NCBI GenBank assembly: GCA_020634245.1
Contig: JACKCC010000020.1
Span: forward strand, 62,001-126,000
Reading direction: 5' to 3'
Length of the DNA: 64,000 nt
From: Ardenticatenaceae bacterium
GTDB lineage: Bacteria > Chloroflexota > Anaerolineae > Promineifilales > Promineifilaceae
Made by a program: the position numbers and the translations under genes. Below, in pieces: positions 8,224 through 18,135 of the stretch (position 1 is the stretch's first letter; each line of letters starts with the position of its first letter). The notes beneath the pieces were generated by a model. The model worked only from the letters and a program-made list of their open reading frames with translations. It was not told the DNA's origin and made no database searches.

Positions 8224-10587
8224 ACATTTTTGTACAACCATGCGGAGAGTTACGGCCGTTACCCCACCCCCAGTAATTACAGCTACGCCGATAACGGTGC
8301 ATTCGGCAGCCGCCAGACCAACGACAACTCCTGGTTAATTGCCTCAACACGCAGCCTCGATAAAAACGGTCAGGTCAGCCCGGCATTGATAGACGAAATC
8401 AATTTGACAGAATTCATGGACGTCAAATTCCGCAGCATCGCCCAAAACAACCCCTACGCCGTCCAGCTCTACCTCAACACCAGCAGCCAGCTCTCACGCG
8501 GCATGCCCTTCATCGACGGCCAATACCTCTGGATCGACGCCACCGAACAATTTCCGGCCGACATGGATTTGCTGAGTTTTGACTTCTTCTACCTGGCCGA
8601 TGCGGCCCACAATCCAGACCGCCAGCCGGTTTGGACCGAACTGTATTGGGATCCGGCCGGATTGGGCTGGATGGTTTCCAGCATTGCCCCGGTGTACGTC
8701 AGCGGCGAACTCAAGGACGTCGTAGGCATCGACATCACCCTGGGCAAAATGATCGCTGACATCATCAACGTCCAGGTGGAAGAGACCGGCTTTGCCTTCC
8801 TCATGTCGGCACGGGGCCAAGCCATCGCTTTCCCCGAACGTGCCTCTGATTTCCTGGGTTATGATGGCAGCCTGGAAGGAGATTTCGGCAACAACGAAGC
8901 GTTTTCTTTCTTTTTAACCGAAAGCAGTGACCTGGCCTTTTTGGAAATCATAAACAACATGGCTGCCGGTACGGCCGATTTAACCACCTACACCCAAGAC
9001 GGAAAAAGTTACTTCTTCGCTTACCATCCCGTCTCATTAACCAATTGGAGCGTAGGCATTGTCGTGCCGACCGATGAGGTTATCGCCCCGGCCGTGCAAA
9101 CCAATACCCAAATCGAACAAAATATGGCCCTTGCCTCCAACAACATCGACCAGCGTTCGCAAGATTTCATCACCACTTTCCTGCTCATTTTGAGCGGCAT
9201 CATTGTCATCATTACCTTCACCGCCATCATCTTTTCGCGCACTATCTCCAACCCAATTCAACAGCTCACAGAGAGGGCGCAAAAAATTGGTGCCGGTGAT
9301 TTATCGCAGCGCATTTCCGTCAAATCAGGCGACGAAATTGAAGAGCTGGCCCGCACATTTAACCAGATGGCCGATGATTTACAACGCAACATCGCCGAAA
9401 TCGAAACGGCCAACGCCGAATTGATGAAATTGGACAAGCTGAAATCGCAGTTTATCTCAATGGCCTCCCATGAACTACGCACGCCGCTCATCGCCATCAA
9501 GGGCTACGTGGAGCTGCTGCAAGAAGGGAATGCCGGGCCGGTTAATGACGAGCAAATGCAGATGCTGGCAACGGTTTCCCGCAACGCCGTGCGTCTGGCC
9601 CGTATTGTGACGGAGCTGCTGGACCTCTCACGGATTGAAGAAAACAAGCTGGCGCTGCACCCGGAATCGTTTGATGTCGGCACACTGCTGCACGAAATTG
9701 CCCAAGAACAAAAACCGTCGATAGATCGCCGCCAGCACCGCCTGACGGTGGACATCGCACCAGGGCTGCCGCCGCTGACGGCCGATCGGGACCGCATCGT
9801 ACAGGTCGCTGTTAACTTGATTGGCAATGCCATCAAATACACACCCGATGGCGGCCAGATTGCTGTCCGCACGTTTGCCGAAACTGACTATTTGCACCTG
9901 ACGGTGGCCGATAACGGCATTGGCATCCAAGAAGAGCATCTGGGCAAAATTTTCAGCCGCTTTTACACGGCCGGTGATATAACCAAGCACAAAACGGGAC
10001 AGGAAGGCTTTATGGCCGGCGGCACAGGCCTGGGTCTGCCGATTGTGAAGGGGATTGTAACTGCACATCAAGGTGAGGTGTGGGCGGAAAGTATATACGG
10101 CCGTGGAACGACTTTCCATGTACGTCTGCCGATGGACAAGGAGCGGGTGGGAGACACGGCCGTTTCCACCACCGACATCTTCAAAGTCCACACCTTCCCC
10201 AACAGCAAAGCCATCATGCAGGCCAACGGCAGCACCAAAATCCTGATCATTGACGATGAAGTGACCGCTCTCGACGTCACTAAGCGGATATTGACCGAAC
10301 AGTACAACGTGATTACCGCCCAAACCAGTGCCACCGGCCTCAAAGCCGCCATGAACGAGCGGCCCAACCTCATCCTGCTCGATGCCTGGATGCCCGGCAT
10401 TTCCGGCTACGACATCTGCAAAACATTAAAAAACAACAAAATGACCGCCCATATTCCCATCATCATTTTTACCGCTGCCGCCCAAAAGGAAGACGAGACG
10501 CAGGCCCAGGGCGTGGGAGCCGACGCATTTATCACTAAACCATTTCAAAAAACAGATCTGTTGCAATTAATTGAAGGCTTCAAGTAA
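8224..10587 (+). pseudogene. 3' part of the split sensor histidine kinase (Cache-HAMP-HisKA-HATPase-REC)
   Basis: The remaining 787 residues. Numbered from a possible TTG start at 8230: a Cache-type extracellular domain (about 1-295), a transmembrane helix (315-337), HAMP (337-390), HisKA with the phospho-acceptor His414 in MASHELRTPL, and HATPase_c with the N box NLIGNAIKYTPDGG, G1 DNGIG and G2 GGTGLGLPI. A receiver domain follows with Asp718 in LLDAWMPG. The TTG at 8230 could start a product lacking the first membrane segment. That product would lack a membrane anchor before the sensor, so normal sensing is unlikely. A hybrid kinase follows 2 bases after the stop; the two probably form a relay. 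Confidence 0.9.
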
Positions 10588-10589
10588 AT

Positions 10590-12635
10590 ATGAACAACAA
10601 ACCCAAGATTCTGGTCGTTGACGACGAGGAATCAGCTCGTGAATTTGTGAAACGTGTCTTGAATCAGTCGGCGTATGAGGTGTACACGGCCGTATCCGGC
10701 GTTGACGCTCTCGTTTTATTAGAACAACACCCCGACATGGATGTCCTGCTGCTGGACATCATGATGCCTGTTCTGGACGGCTTCGAAGTACTCAATATCA
10801 TCCAGTCCAACCCAACGCTGGCTGGCCTCAAAATCATCATGCTCTCGGCCATGGATGAAGTTGCCGGCAAAGTAAGGGCCTTTTCGGCCGGCGCGCACGA
10901 TTATCTGGTCAAACCCATCGAAAAAGCGGAACTGCTGGCCCGGCTGCAAACCCATATCCGCCTCAAACAATCTGAAGCCGCTCTGCAAGCGTACAACACC
11001 CAGTTAGAACGAGAAATTCTGGAACGCAAACAAATCGAGCAGGAACTGAGAATCGCTCGTGACGAAGCCGAATCGGCAGCACGCACTAAAAGTGCCTTTC
11101 TGGCCAACATGAGCCATGAAATCCGCACCCCCCTTAACGCCGTCATTGGCATGACCACCCTGCTCATTGACACACCACTGGACGAAGAACAGACCGAATT
11201 TGTCAACACAGTTCGCAGCAGCAGCAACAGCCTGCTTTCTATCATCAACGACATTCTCGACTATTCCAAAATCGAAGCCGGCCATCTTTCGCTGGAAAAC
11301 AGCCCATTCAGCCTGCGCTCCTGTCTGGAAGAAGCGCTTGACCTGGTTTCTGCCAAAGCCACGGAGAAGAATCTGGATCTGCTTTACTTCATTGAGGACA
11401 ATGTTCCCTCGTTTGTTATTGGCGACATAACTCGTCTGCGTCAGGTCTTGGTCAATTTGCTTAGCAATGCGGTGAAGTTTACTCATGAGGGTGAAATTGT
11501 CATTCATGTCAAAAAGGTAAGCGCCAACAATACGATGATTACACTAGAAATCTCGATCCGCGATACCGGCATTGGCATTCCCGCCGATCGGGTTTCACAG
11601 CTTTTCCAGGCGTTCAGCCAGGCAGATGTTTCGACGACACGCCAATTTGGCGGCACCGGGTTGGGACTGGTAATCAGTAAAAATTTGGTAGAAATGATGG
11701 GGGGCAGCATTCGTGTGGAAAGTGAGCCGGGCAAAGGTTCGGTTTTCACGTTCATGATTATTATTGGCAATGCGCCCGAATCGATGACCGCCGCCTGGGA
11801 CGAACAAATGGAAAGTCTGGTTCAGAAGCGGGTTTTGATTGTAGATGATAATGAAACAAACTGCTTCATTTTGTCCCGCCAGACAGAAAAGTGGGGGATG
11901 ATCCCGGAAACGGCCGTATCCGCCAATGAAGCACTGGAAAAAATGGGGAACGGCCGTGTCTTCGACCTGGCCATCCTCGACATGCAAATGCCTCACGTTG
12001 ATGGCATCACCCTGGCCGCCCAAATCCGTGCCTCCCAAAACACTGCCCAACTGCCTCTCATTCTGCTCTCGTCGCTGGGACAAAAACAGCCAGAATTAGC
12101 CGGGCTAAAAATTACCTGGCAGCTCACCAAACCAGTCAAACGCAACCAACTGCACACGGCTATCAACAGCATATTTACCCACCAGGATGAATATGTTCCG
12201 GCGGCAAAGCCAGTCAAACAAACAAGGCGACCGGACTATTCTGGGTTCAGCCCGTCACTCAAAATTCTTCTGGCCGAGGACAATATCATCAATCAAAAAG
12301 TTGCATTAGGGATGCTAACCCGGTTAGGATACATGGCCGATGTTGCTTCCAATGGGCACGAAGTAATCGAAAAACTGCAAAAGCTGCATTATGATGTCAT
12401 CTTAATGGATGTGCAGATGCCGGAAATGGATGGCGTAGCTACCACAAAACACATTTTAGCCAATTGCCCCAATCACAGACCACGCATTATTGCCATGACA
12501 GCTAACGCCTTGGAAGGGGATCGGGAAAATTATCTGGATGCCGGGATGGATGATTACATCAGCAAACCGATTCGGATTGATATTTTGAAACAGGTATTGG
12601 AAAGAAGTTGGGAAACGGCCGTTTCACCCCAATAA
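10590..12635 (+). CDS. Hybrid histidine kinase, REC-HisKA-HATPase-REC-REC
   Basis: A 681-residue cytosolic hybrid kinase without membrane segments. It has receiver 1 with Asp56 (LLLDIMMP), a coiled-coil linker (120-165), HisKA with His176 (NMSHEIRTPL), HATPase_c (about 275-392; NLLSNAVKF, DTGIG, GGTGLGL), receiver 2 with Asp464 (AILDMQMP) and receiver 3 with Asp607 (ILMDVQMP). It starts 2 bases after the stop of the split sensor kinase, so they form an operon. The N-terminal receiver may take phosphate from that kinase. No DNA-binding output domain is present, so a phosphotransfer protein or regulator elsewhere is needed. With the sensor gene split, this protein may be uncoupled from its input. 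Confidence 0.93.
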   Translation: MNNKPKILVVDDEESAREFVKRVLNQSAYEVYTAVSGVDALVLLEQHPDMDVLLLDIMMPVLDGFEVLNIIQSNPTLAGLKIIMLSAMDEVAGKVRAFSAGAHDYLVKPIEKAELLARLQTHIRLKQSEAALQAYNTQLEREILERKQIEQELRIARDEAESAARTKSAFLANMSHEIRTPLNAVIGMTTLLIDTPLDEEQTEFVNTVRSSSNSLLSIINDILDYSKIEAGHLSLENSPFSLRSCLEEALDLVSAKATEKNLDLLYFIEDNVPSFVIGDITRLRQVLVNLLSNAVKFTHEGEIVIHVKKVSANNTMITLEISIRDTGIGIPADRVSQLFQAFSQADVSTTRQFGGTGLGLVISKNLVEMMGGSIRVESEPGKGSVFTFMIIIGNAPESMTAAWDEQMESLVQKRVLIVDDNETNCFILSRQTEKWGMIPETAVSANEALEKMGNGRVFDLAILDMQMPHVDGITLAAQIRASQNTAQLPLILLSSLGQKQPELAGLKITWQLTKPVKRNQLHTAINSIFTHQDEYVPAAKPVKQTRRPDYSGFSPSLKILLAEDNIINQKVALGMLTRLGYMADVASNGHEVIEKLQKLHYDVILMDVQMPEMDGVATTKHILANCPNHRPRIIAMTANALEGDRENYLDAGMDDYISKPIRIDILKQVLERSWETAVSPQ

Positions 12636-12645
12636 TCGCTAAAAA

Positions 12646-14187
12646 TCAGGAGTCAGACTGTAGCCGCAAGCTAACCAAGAGCGCGATGAGGGCGATAACG
12701 GCCGTTACCACAAACGTCTCCGTCAACACCCGCACCGTCACTTCAGTCAGACCGTCCACAATCGCTTTTTGGTAAATCGGATCACTGAAGGGCAAATCGG
12801 GCAGCATGATTTGGGTGCGCAGCACCTCAAAGCGGCGCAGCCCCCATGCCGTCAGCGCCGACAGCCCCACGCTCATCCCCATCAGGCGCACTACGATGAC
12901 CAGGCTGGATGCAATGCCTCGTTGATTATCGGGCGCGGTGTTGATAACGGCCGTGCCTACCGGCGCAATCACCAGCCCAAACCCGGCCCCCAGCACCGCC
13001 AACTGCCAGGCCATCTGCCTCGTCGGCGTGCCCACCGCCCAACTGCTGCCCATCAAACCAAATCCAACCGCACACAACGCCAACCCCGCCAATGTCACCG
13101 GCCGGTAGCTGAACCGCTCCGTCAGGCGGCCACCAACATAAGCCAGAATTGCCATCGCCCCGGTCATCCCGCTCAGCAGATAACCGCTGACCAATGCCGC
13201 CTGCTGCACATCGACTTCCAACACATTGATGACCAACGGCACATTAACCATCGCAATGATCAAGATGCCACCGACCAGGAAGTTGATGAGAACGGCCGTA
13301 TTAAAATTGCGTTTGCGGAACAGGCGCAGGTTTATGAGCGGGTGAAGGGGTGGGCGACCTGCGGTCGCTGAGGTGAAAAGGTAATTAGTGTTCCGGCTTA
13401 GACGACGCTGCCATAAGATAAAAACGACGAAAGCAATGGCAGCCAGCAGATAAAAAGGCCAGATTACGGCATTAGCACTCTCCTCCAGACTGGCAAAACC
13501 GCCGGCGCTTTGTACGTCGCCGCTGTTCAAGAGAGCAATGTTTAGTACTAAAAGCGATATGGTCAGCATTCCCGTCCCCAACCAATCAATCCGTTCCCGC
13601 TTAACTGGTCGGGGCAAATCACGCAGCGCCCACCACGCCGCCGCGATTCCGATCAGGCTCAAAGGAATATTCAAATAAAACTGCCAGCGCCAGCTTAAAA
13701 AGCGAACTAACAGCGCACCATACAACGGCCCCCACACCCAACCGGCCGTGTCAATGGCCCCCAACGTCCCCATTGCCGTCGCCCGCTGCTTTCGTTCATA
13801 CACGTCGCCAATAACAGCCATCGCCACCGGAACCATTGCGCCGCCACCCAACGCCGTCAATACCCGGCCAACGATAAACCCATTCAAATCAGCCGCTAGC
13901 GGCACCCAGATCGAACCGGCCAGGAACAATACCAATGATCCGACATATACCGCCCGCCGTCCCACAACATCGCTTAAACGGCCAACAAAGGGCATAACCG
14001 CCACGTAAGCAATCAAATACGCATTAACGATCCAGGCCGCCTTATCCAAGCCGTCCGGCAGGGGAATATTCAGGTCGTAAATAATTTGGCGCAGCATTGT
14101 GGAGACAACTGTCAAATCATCGGCCGCCACAAACACGCCAAAAGCAACGACAGCTAAAACAGTGGCAGGAGATGGTTTACGAAACAT
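12646..14187 (-). CDS. MFS drug:H+ antiporter, DHA2 (EmrB/QacA) type
   Basis: A 513-residue inner-membrane protein with about 14 hydrophobic helices. It carries the MFS motif GRLSDVVGRRAVYVG after helix 2, the DHA motif ALGGGAMVPVAMAVIGDVY, and a second-half block with GRLTERFSYRPV. These are typical of proton-driven multidrug exporters of the EmrB/QacA class. The substrate is unknown. It is convergent with the hybrid kinase, only 10 bases from its stop. No SD is visible before the ATG. No regulator gene of the usual TetR or MarR kind lies beside it. Confidence 0.88.
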   Translation of the reverse strand: MFRKPSPATVLAVVAFGVFVAADDLTVVSTMLRQIIYDLNIPLPDGLDKAAWIVNAYLIAYVAVMPFVGRLSDVVGRRAVYVGSLVLFLAGSIWVPLAADLNGFIVGRVLTALGGGAMVPVAMAVIGDVYERKQRATAMGTLGAIDTAGWVWGPLYGALLVRFLSWRWQFYLNIPLSLIGIAAAWWALRDLPRPVKRERIDWLGTGMLTISLLVLNIALLNSGDVQSAGGFASLEESANAVIWPFYLLAAIAFVVFILWQRRLSRNTNYLFTSATAGRPPLHPLINLRLFRKRNFNTAVLINFLVGGILIIAMVNVPLVINVLEVDVQQAALVSGYLLSGMTGAMAILAYVGGRLTERFSYRPVTLAGLALCAVGFGLMGSSWAVGTPTRQMAWQLAVLGAGFGLVIAPVGTAVINTAPDNQRGIASSLVIVVRLMGMSVGLSALTAWGLRRFEVLRTQIMLPDLPFSDPIYQKAIVDGLTEVTVRVLTETFVVTAVIALIALLVSLRLQSDS

Positions 14188-14190
14188 GCA

Positions 14191-14249
14191 GGACTGAGGA
14201 CCGAGTGATAAGGACTGAGGGTGGCAGACAGTTACTCAGTCCTCAGTCC
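14191..14249. repeat. Inverted repeat of GGACTGA units
   Basis: GGACTGAGGACCGAG (14191-14205) pairs with CTCAGTCCTCAGTCC (14235-14249). Another AGGACTGAGG lies in the loop. It sits between two minus-strand genes, right in front of the MFS start. Confidence 0.7.
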
Positions 14250-14262
14250 TCACCACTCATCA

Positions 14263-14541
14263 CTAAAGGAAGAAATCCTTCAAAGCTGCCGACACGTCGG
14301 CTACAACGACGTGCCAGGGCACATCCGGCTCACGGGTAATGGTCATATCACAGCCTTCGATTTGCAGCCGGGCAATGCCTTCCAGCAAGGCCAAAGCCTG
14401 GGCTACGGGCGATCCCTCCTCCATTTCCACCGACGATTCGTACAACTCAGCTTCGCCTTCGGCCAGCGTAAGATTGGTGTAGAAATTCATCTCCTCACCG
14501 CTGTCACCCAATTCTGTTTCAATTTCGATATATTCGGACAT
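14263..14541 (-). CDS. Small Nfu/NifU N-terminal-domain-like protein
   Basis: A 92-residue acidic protein. The second half (SPVAQALALLEGIARLQIEG, then a TITREPDVPW stretch and a closing helix VVADVSAALKDFFL) follows the pattern of the Nfu/NifU N-terminal scaffold domain, where S-P-l-a-x-x-L-f-x-i-x-G-v is followed by v-t-V-t-r and a tryptophan. There is no CxxC cluster site, so it is a lone N-domain. The role is unknown; Fe-S assembly is only suggested by the family. No SD is seen. Its neighbours are an exporter and a peptidase, which do not help. Confidence 0.55.
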   Translation of the reverse strand: MSEYIEIETELGDSGEEMNFYTNLTLAEGEAELYESSVEMEEGSPVAQALALLEGIARLQIEGCDMTITREPDVPWHVVVADVSAALKDFFL

Positions 14542-14577
14542 GGGGGAAATTATTTGTCATGCGTCATTTTGTCATAC

Positions 14578-14611
14578 GTCATGGAGTCTTTTTGACACAT
14601 GACTCCATGAC
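14578..14611. repeat. Hairpin GTCATGGAGTC
   Basis: An 11-bp perfect inverted repeat (14578-14588 and 14601-14611) between the peptidase gene and the Nfu-like gene, surrounded by further GTCAT units. It may act as a 3' processing or termination structure for the peptidase transcript, though no T run follows on that strand. Confidence 0.6.
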
Positions 14612-14620
14612 CTAATGACA

Positions 14621-16738
14621 CTACTGCCCATTTAAATAGTCAATCGCCGCCTGCAAAACAGGATCGCCTGTGCTAAACAAGGTATCTTCATTGACGGGAA
14701 CTTTCACGGTTGGCACAATACCAATACCTTCAATGTGAATGTTGCCTTCGTTGTCTACAGCGCGGCCCTGAGTAAAGCGGAAGGATTCGCCTTCCGGCAT
14801 AGCCACTTCGTCAATGCTGCCGCCCAATCCGGCCGTTGGATATTGGCCCACGATGGCGGCGCGGTCGGCAATGGTCATGTCGTAAGAGAAGAACTCGCAG
14901 GCGCTGGCGCAGTTAGGGCCAACCAGGACGGCAATGTCACCATTGTAACGCAGTTCATCGGCGGGCAGATAGAAGCGGTCCTCCGTGCGCGGATCGAAAT
15001 AAAATTCGCCGCGATCCTCGTCATAAAAACCTGTATTACCCAAGACATATGGCTCGTTGAAGAAGTAGGCGGCCATCTGGTCGGCCAGGAAGCCGCTGCC
15101 GCCGCCATTCTGGCGCATGTCGATGATGAGGCCGGGAATGAGATTGTCGTTAAGTGCCCGCATCATACGCTCCCATAGTTGAATACTCAGTAAATCGTTG
15201 TCGGCAAAACTGAAAATTTGGACATACATGTAGCCGTCGGGCAAGAATTTGTATTCTAAAGGCAGTTCCAGGCCGGTAAGCCCCACATTTAACGAGGAAA
15301 AGTTGAAGCTGTCGAATTCGGGAACGGCCGTCATCACCACCGTCTCCTCTTTCCCACCCGGATTCACAAACGTGACCTCTACTTCCGTATCCAGCGGGAA
15401 CCGAGTGGCGTAGCGTAGCTGTTGCAAACGCAAGAAATGCTCGGTGCTGAACGGGGCCGAGTACACAACAGCATTTTGCAGCGCCTCCTCCACCGGCACG
15501 CCGCCAATGGCCAAAATTTCTACACCCAATTCCATGCCCGCCTTGTCGGCCGGCGCGCCAGGGGTGATGAAGTTGACCAGGATACGGCCGTCATCTACCT
15601 CCCGCATGGCAAACCCCAAACCGCCCGAAATAGCCTCGCGAAAATCCTCCACGACAAACGGACCGCTGACATGGCCATCCGGAATCGACCAGGCAAAATC
15701 GCGCAGTGCCCGCCGGTAGTTAAGCGCGCTGCCGGTCTTATCAGCCGCTTCAAAGCGCGGCTTGAATTCCGCCCGCAGCGCTTCCCAATCAATCCCTTTG
15801 TACTCGGTAAAGGCGTACTCCAACTTCAATTTGTCAACCAGGGCATCAAACGCATCCGTGTAACTCAAATCGGAAAAATCAACCAGCGCGGCTCCTTCCG
15901 GTTCGATCAAATCAATGCGCTGCTCACGGGAGCGGTCGAACGTGAACGGGTCGGTGTCGAGATTGACAACGGTATAACCCGGCAGCAGCGTCGTCGTGGG
16001 GTCGTCATCGGTAAACAACAGCCCATCTTCGCCAAAACCGATGGGGAAATCCTGCTGGTCGTCGGGGGCGTACACCAACAGCTTGCCGCCGATGATTTCA
16101 CGGTCCGTCTCGGCGTCTTCGCTAACTTTCGTTGAGGCGTAGGCGGTTGACCAGCCGCCGCCATACAAATCACGCTCTTCCAGAAATGGATCGCCGAACG
16201 TGTTAGTCCAGTAGGCGATGGCGTAAACCTGAACGCCGGTCTCGGTCACGCCATCGTGATCAACGTCGCGCAGTGTTCCTTGCGGCTCGATGGGTAAAGA
16301 TAGGCTGTACTCAAAGGGTGAGGTGAAGAAATCGGTAGTAATCTGCCCCAGCGTTTGCGAGGCAACCGGCATCAAAAAGCCCTCATTGCGATCCACAAAA
16401 CCGGCCTGGTCTTCGGTGATGATGACCGGCGCAGCCACACCCAGGGTAAAAAATGGATTGGTGTAGGTCACTTCGCCGGTGATGGCGACCACACCGCCTT
16501 CATCGTTGATAAGCAGGCCGCCCATGTCGTTGGCTTCTGGGGTAGCGGTTGGCGCTGGCGTATCAGCTGGTTGAATGGTCGGTTGGATGGTTGGTTGGAT
16601 GGTTGGTTCGGCCGTTGCCGTCAGTTCGACGGCGGCGGCTTCGGTAGGAACCGGGGTTGGTTCCTGCTGCTGGCAGGCTGCGGCCAACAATAGGATGAGA
16701 ATGACGAGCAGGATAAGAAGGATGTTTGTTCGTTTCAT
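14621..16738 (-). CDS. S41-family (C-terminal processing) peptidase, lipoprotein
   Basis: A 705-residue secreted peptidase. The signal peptide with lipobox L-A-A-A-C ends at about Cys22, followed by a Thr/Pro/Gln-rich linker with repeated TIQP units. A middle region of unknown fold leads to a PDZ-like segment (GGLGFAMREVDDGRILVNFITPG). The S41 core contains GLIIDMRQNGGGSG and the nucleophile Ser (about residue 612) in NCASACEFFS. Typical S41 C-terminal sequence GRAVDNEGNIHIEGIGIVP follows. It would cut exposed C-termini outside the membrane. Start: the ATG at 16738 has GAGG five bases upstream and opens the signal peptide; 21 further upstream codons are in frame but unlikely. Confidence 0.9.
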   Translation of the reverse strand: MKRTNILLILLVILILLLAAACQQQEPTPVPTEAAAVELTATAEPTIQPTIQPTIQPADTPAPTATPEANDMGGLLINDEGGVVAITGEVTYTNPFFTLGVAAPVIITEDQAGFVDRNEGFLMPVASQTLGQITTDFFTSPFEYSLSLPIEPQGTLRDVDHDGVTETGVQVYAIAYWTNTFGDPFLEERDLYGGGWSTAYASTKVSEDAETDREIIGGKLLVYAPDDQQDFPIGFGEDGLLFTDDDPTTTLLPGYTVVNLDTDPFTFDRSREQRIDLIEPEGAALVDFSDLSYTDAFDALVDKLKLEYAFTEYKGIDWEALRAEFKPRFEAADKTGSALNYRRALRDFAWSIPDGHVSGPFVVEDFREAISGGLGFAMREVDDGRILVNFITPGAPADKAGMELGVEILAIGGVPVEEALQNAVVYSAPFSTEHFLRLQQLRYATRFPLDTEVEVTFVNPGGKEETVVMTAVPEFDSFNFSSLNVGLTGLELPLEYKFLPDGYMYVQIFSFADNDLLSIQLWERMMRALNDNLIPGLIIDMRQNGGGSGFLADQMAAYFFNEPYVLGNTGFYDEDRGEFYFDPRTEDRFYLPADELRYNGDIAVLVGPNCASACEFFSYDMTIADRAAIVGQYPTAGLGGSIDEVAMPEGESFRFTQGRAVDNEGNIHIEGIGIVPTVKVPVNEDTLFSTGDPVLQAAIDYLNGQ

Positions 16739-16757
16739 AAATACCTCGTAATACACT

Positions 16758-16807
16758 GGAACACGGTCTGCCAGACCGCCAAAGGCGAGCAGGCTGCTCA
16801 CGCTCCG
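16758..16807. repeat. Dispersed palindromic element, copy 1
   Basis: CACGGTCTGCCAGACCGCC, then AAAGGCGAGCAGGCTGCTCA and CGCTCCG. The same layout recurs at 43626-43674. The inner GGTCTGCC(A/G)GACCGC is itself palindromic. It lies just upstream of the S41 peptidase start. Confidence 0.65.
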
Positions 16808-16829
16808 ATTTTAGTGTGGAAACGGCCGT

Positions 16830-17837
16830 TCACGAACCACTTTCCACCGCCGGTAAAAAAACGAATTCGTCAAACAGTCGCACCTGACCGGAATCGGAAT
16901 CGACCATCAAGGAAGACACGTCCACCGCCTCAAAAGCGGAGCCAGGTACCTGACCCAATTCGTGGAGGACGTCATTGTTCCAGCGTTCATCGGGCGCGCC
17001 GGAAATGTACCAGGACGAGCCATTATCGGCCAGAATGAGGCCATACGTTTTCATCGCCTGCAAAATAACCTGGACTTCCGGCGAAAAACCGGAAATATTG
17101 TAGCCAGCTTTAAGGCGGAAGCGCTGGCCCATCGGCGGGTAAGTCGGATCGGTTGTTGCTCCGGCCTTATGCCTCGCCGGCCAGACGTAGCTGTCCTGGG
17201 TCTCATTGACTGTAAAACGAATAGCGTGGTCAATGACACCGCTGGCCACCTCATCGTACTGCACCAACCCGGGCAAAATGGGCAGCCCAGCCGCATCCGC
17301 CGAGGTCCAGCCATCGGGGCGTAAAGCGTGGGAATTGAGGTTATAAACAGCACCCGAACCGGCCGTCCAACTACTACCACCATTTTGTGACTTGGCGGCA
17401 AACAATTCATACAAAATGCAATTGTCACGGTCAACCACTAATACATGTTTGTCACTTCCGCCCTCAACAGGTGCGTCCGGAGGAATGGGATATGGACCAG
17501 GATCGCTTTCATCATCATAAACAAATGTGATCGGGACTTTTGGCTGGCTGCCGGGCACTTCGACGTAAGGAATGCCTATCGGGCCGCCGTTCCAGAGGCC
17601 AGAGCCAAAGTCAGGGTGCAGCGTTGTGCTGGCGCCAATGGTGGCAATGTAGGCGTCGGAATTAGGATCAACAGGCATCTTGTCGATGGGCACGTTCCAA
17701 ATGTTGTCGGGCGGGAAGAGGGGGCAAGAAATCACGGCCGTTTCCGCCGACCTTACCGATTCACCACCCTGGATACATGCTCCCAGAGCCAGGAAGATGA
17801 TTAATAATATGGAGGAGAGAAACGGCCGATTTTTCAT
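16830..17837 (-). CDS. Secreted lipoprotein of unknown function
   Basis: A 335-residue protein. The signal peptide MKNRPFLSSILLIIFLALGAC carries a lipobox (LGAC). The mature part opens with CPLFPPDNIWNVPIDKMPVDP, then DAYIATIGASTTLHPDFGSG and a HVLVVDRDNCILYELF strand. I know this pattern as a family of uncharacterised secreted proteins in Chloroflexota and Actinomycetota, and no function is assigned. Start: the ATG at 17837 opens the signal peptide; the frame extends 8 codons upstream with no better SD. It may be co-transcribed with the S41 peptidase gene (92 bases apart). Confidence 0.75.
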   Translation of the reverse strand: MKNRPFLSSILLIIFLALGACIQGGESVRSAETAVISCPLFPPDNIWNVPIDKMPVDPNSDAYIATIGASTTLHPDFGSGLWNGGPIGIPYVEVPGSQPKVPITFVYDDESDPGPYPIPPDAPVEGGSDKHVLVVDRDNCILYELFAAKSQNGGSSWTAGSGAVYNLNSHALRPDGWTSADAAGLPILPGLVQYDEVASGVIDHAIRFTVNETQDSYVWPARHKAGATTDPTYPPMGQRFRLKAGYNISGFSPEVQVILQAMKTYGLILADNGSSWYISGAPDERWNNDVLHELGQVPGSAFEAVDVSSLMVDSDSGQVRLFDEFVFLPAVESGS

Positions 17838-18135
17838 GATAATTGACGATTTTTGAACCACACCTTCTAACTAGCGGTATTCCTCAATGTCAGATTTTGA
17901 CCTGTGTCAGTATAATTTCTTCGAGATTGTGTCCATGGTTTCCTGTCCAGATGGTTCGTTGTCATGCTGACAGTTTAGCACAGGTAACGGCCGTACGCCG
18001 CTTCAATTATAAAGGAGGCCAGTCAACCTGGAAACTTTTCCCTCAACATTTTATTTTCTGCAAATTGAACCTTATTACTAAGGATGCTACACTAACCGTC
18101 GGCACTTTTGATATTTATGCGACAAAACAAAGTTT

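Noticed and set aside
14263..14595. Plus-strand frames overlapping the small Nfu-like gene
   Set aside because: The plus-strand translation has no family features and its residue mix is that of an antisense shadow; the minus-strand protein follows a known domain pattern.
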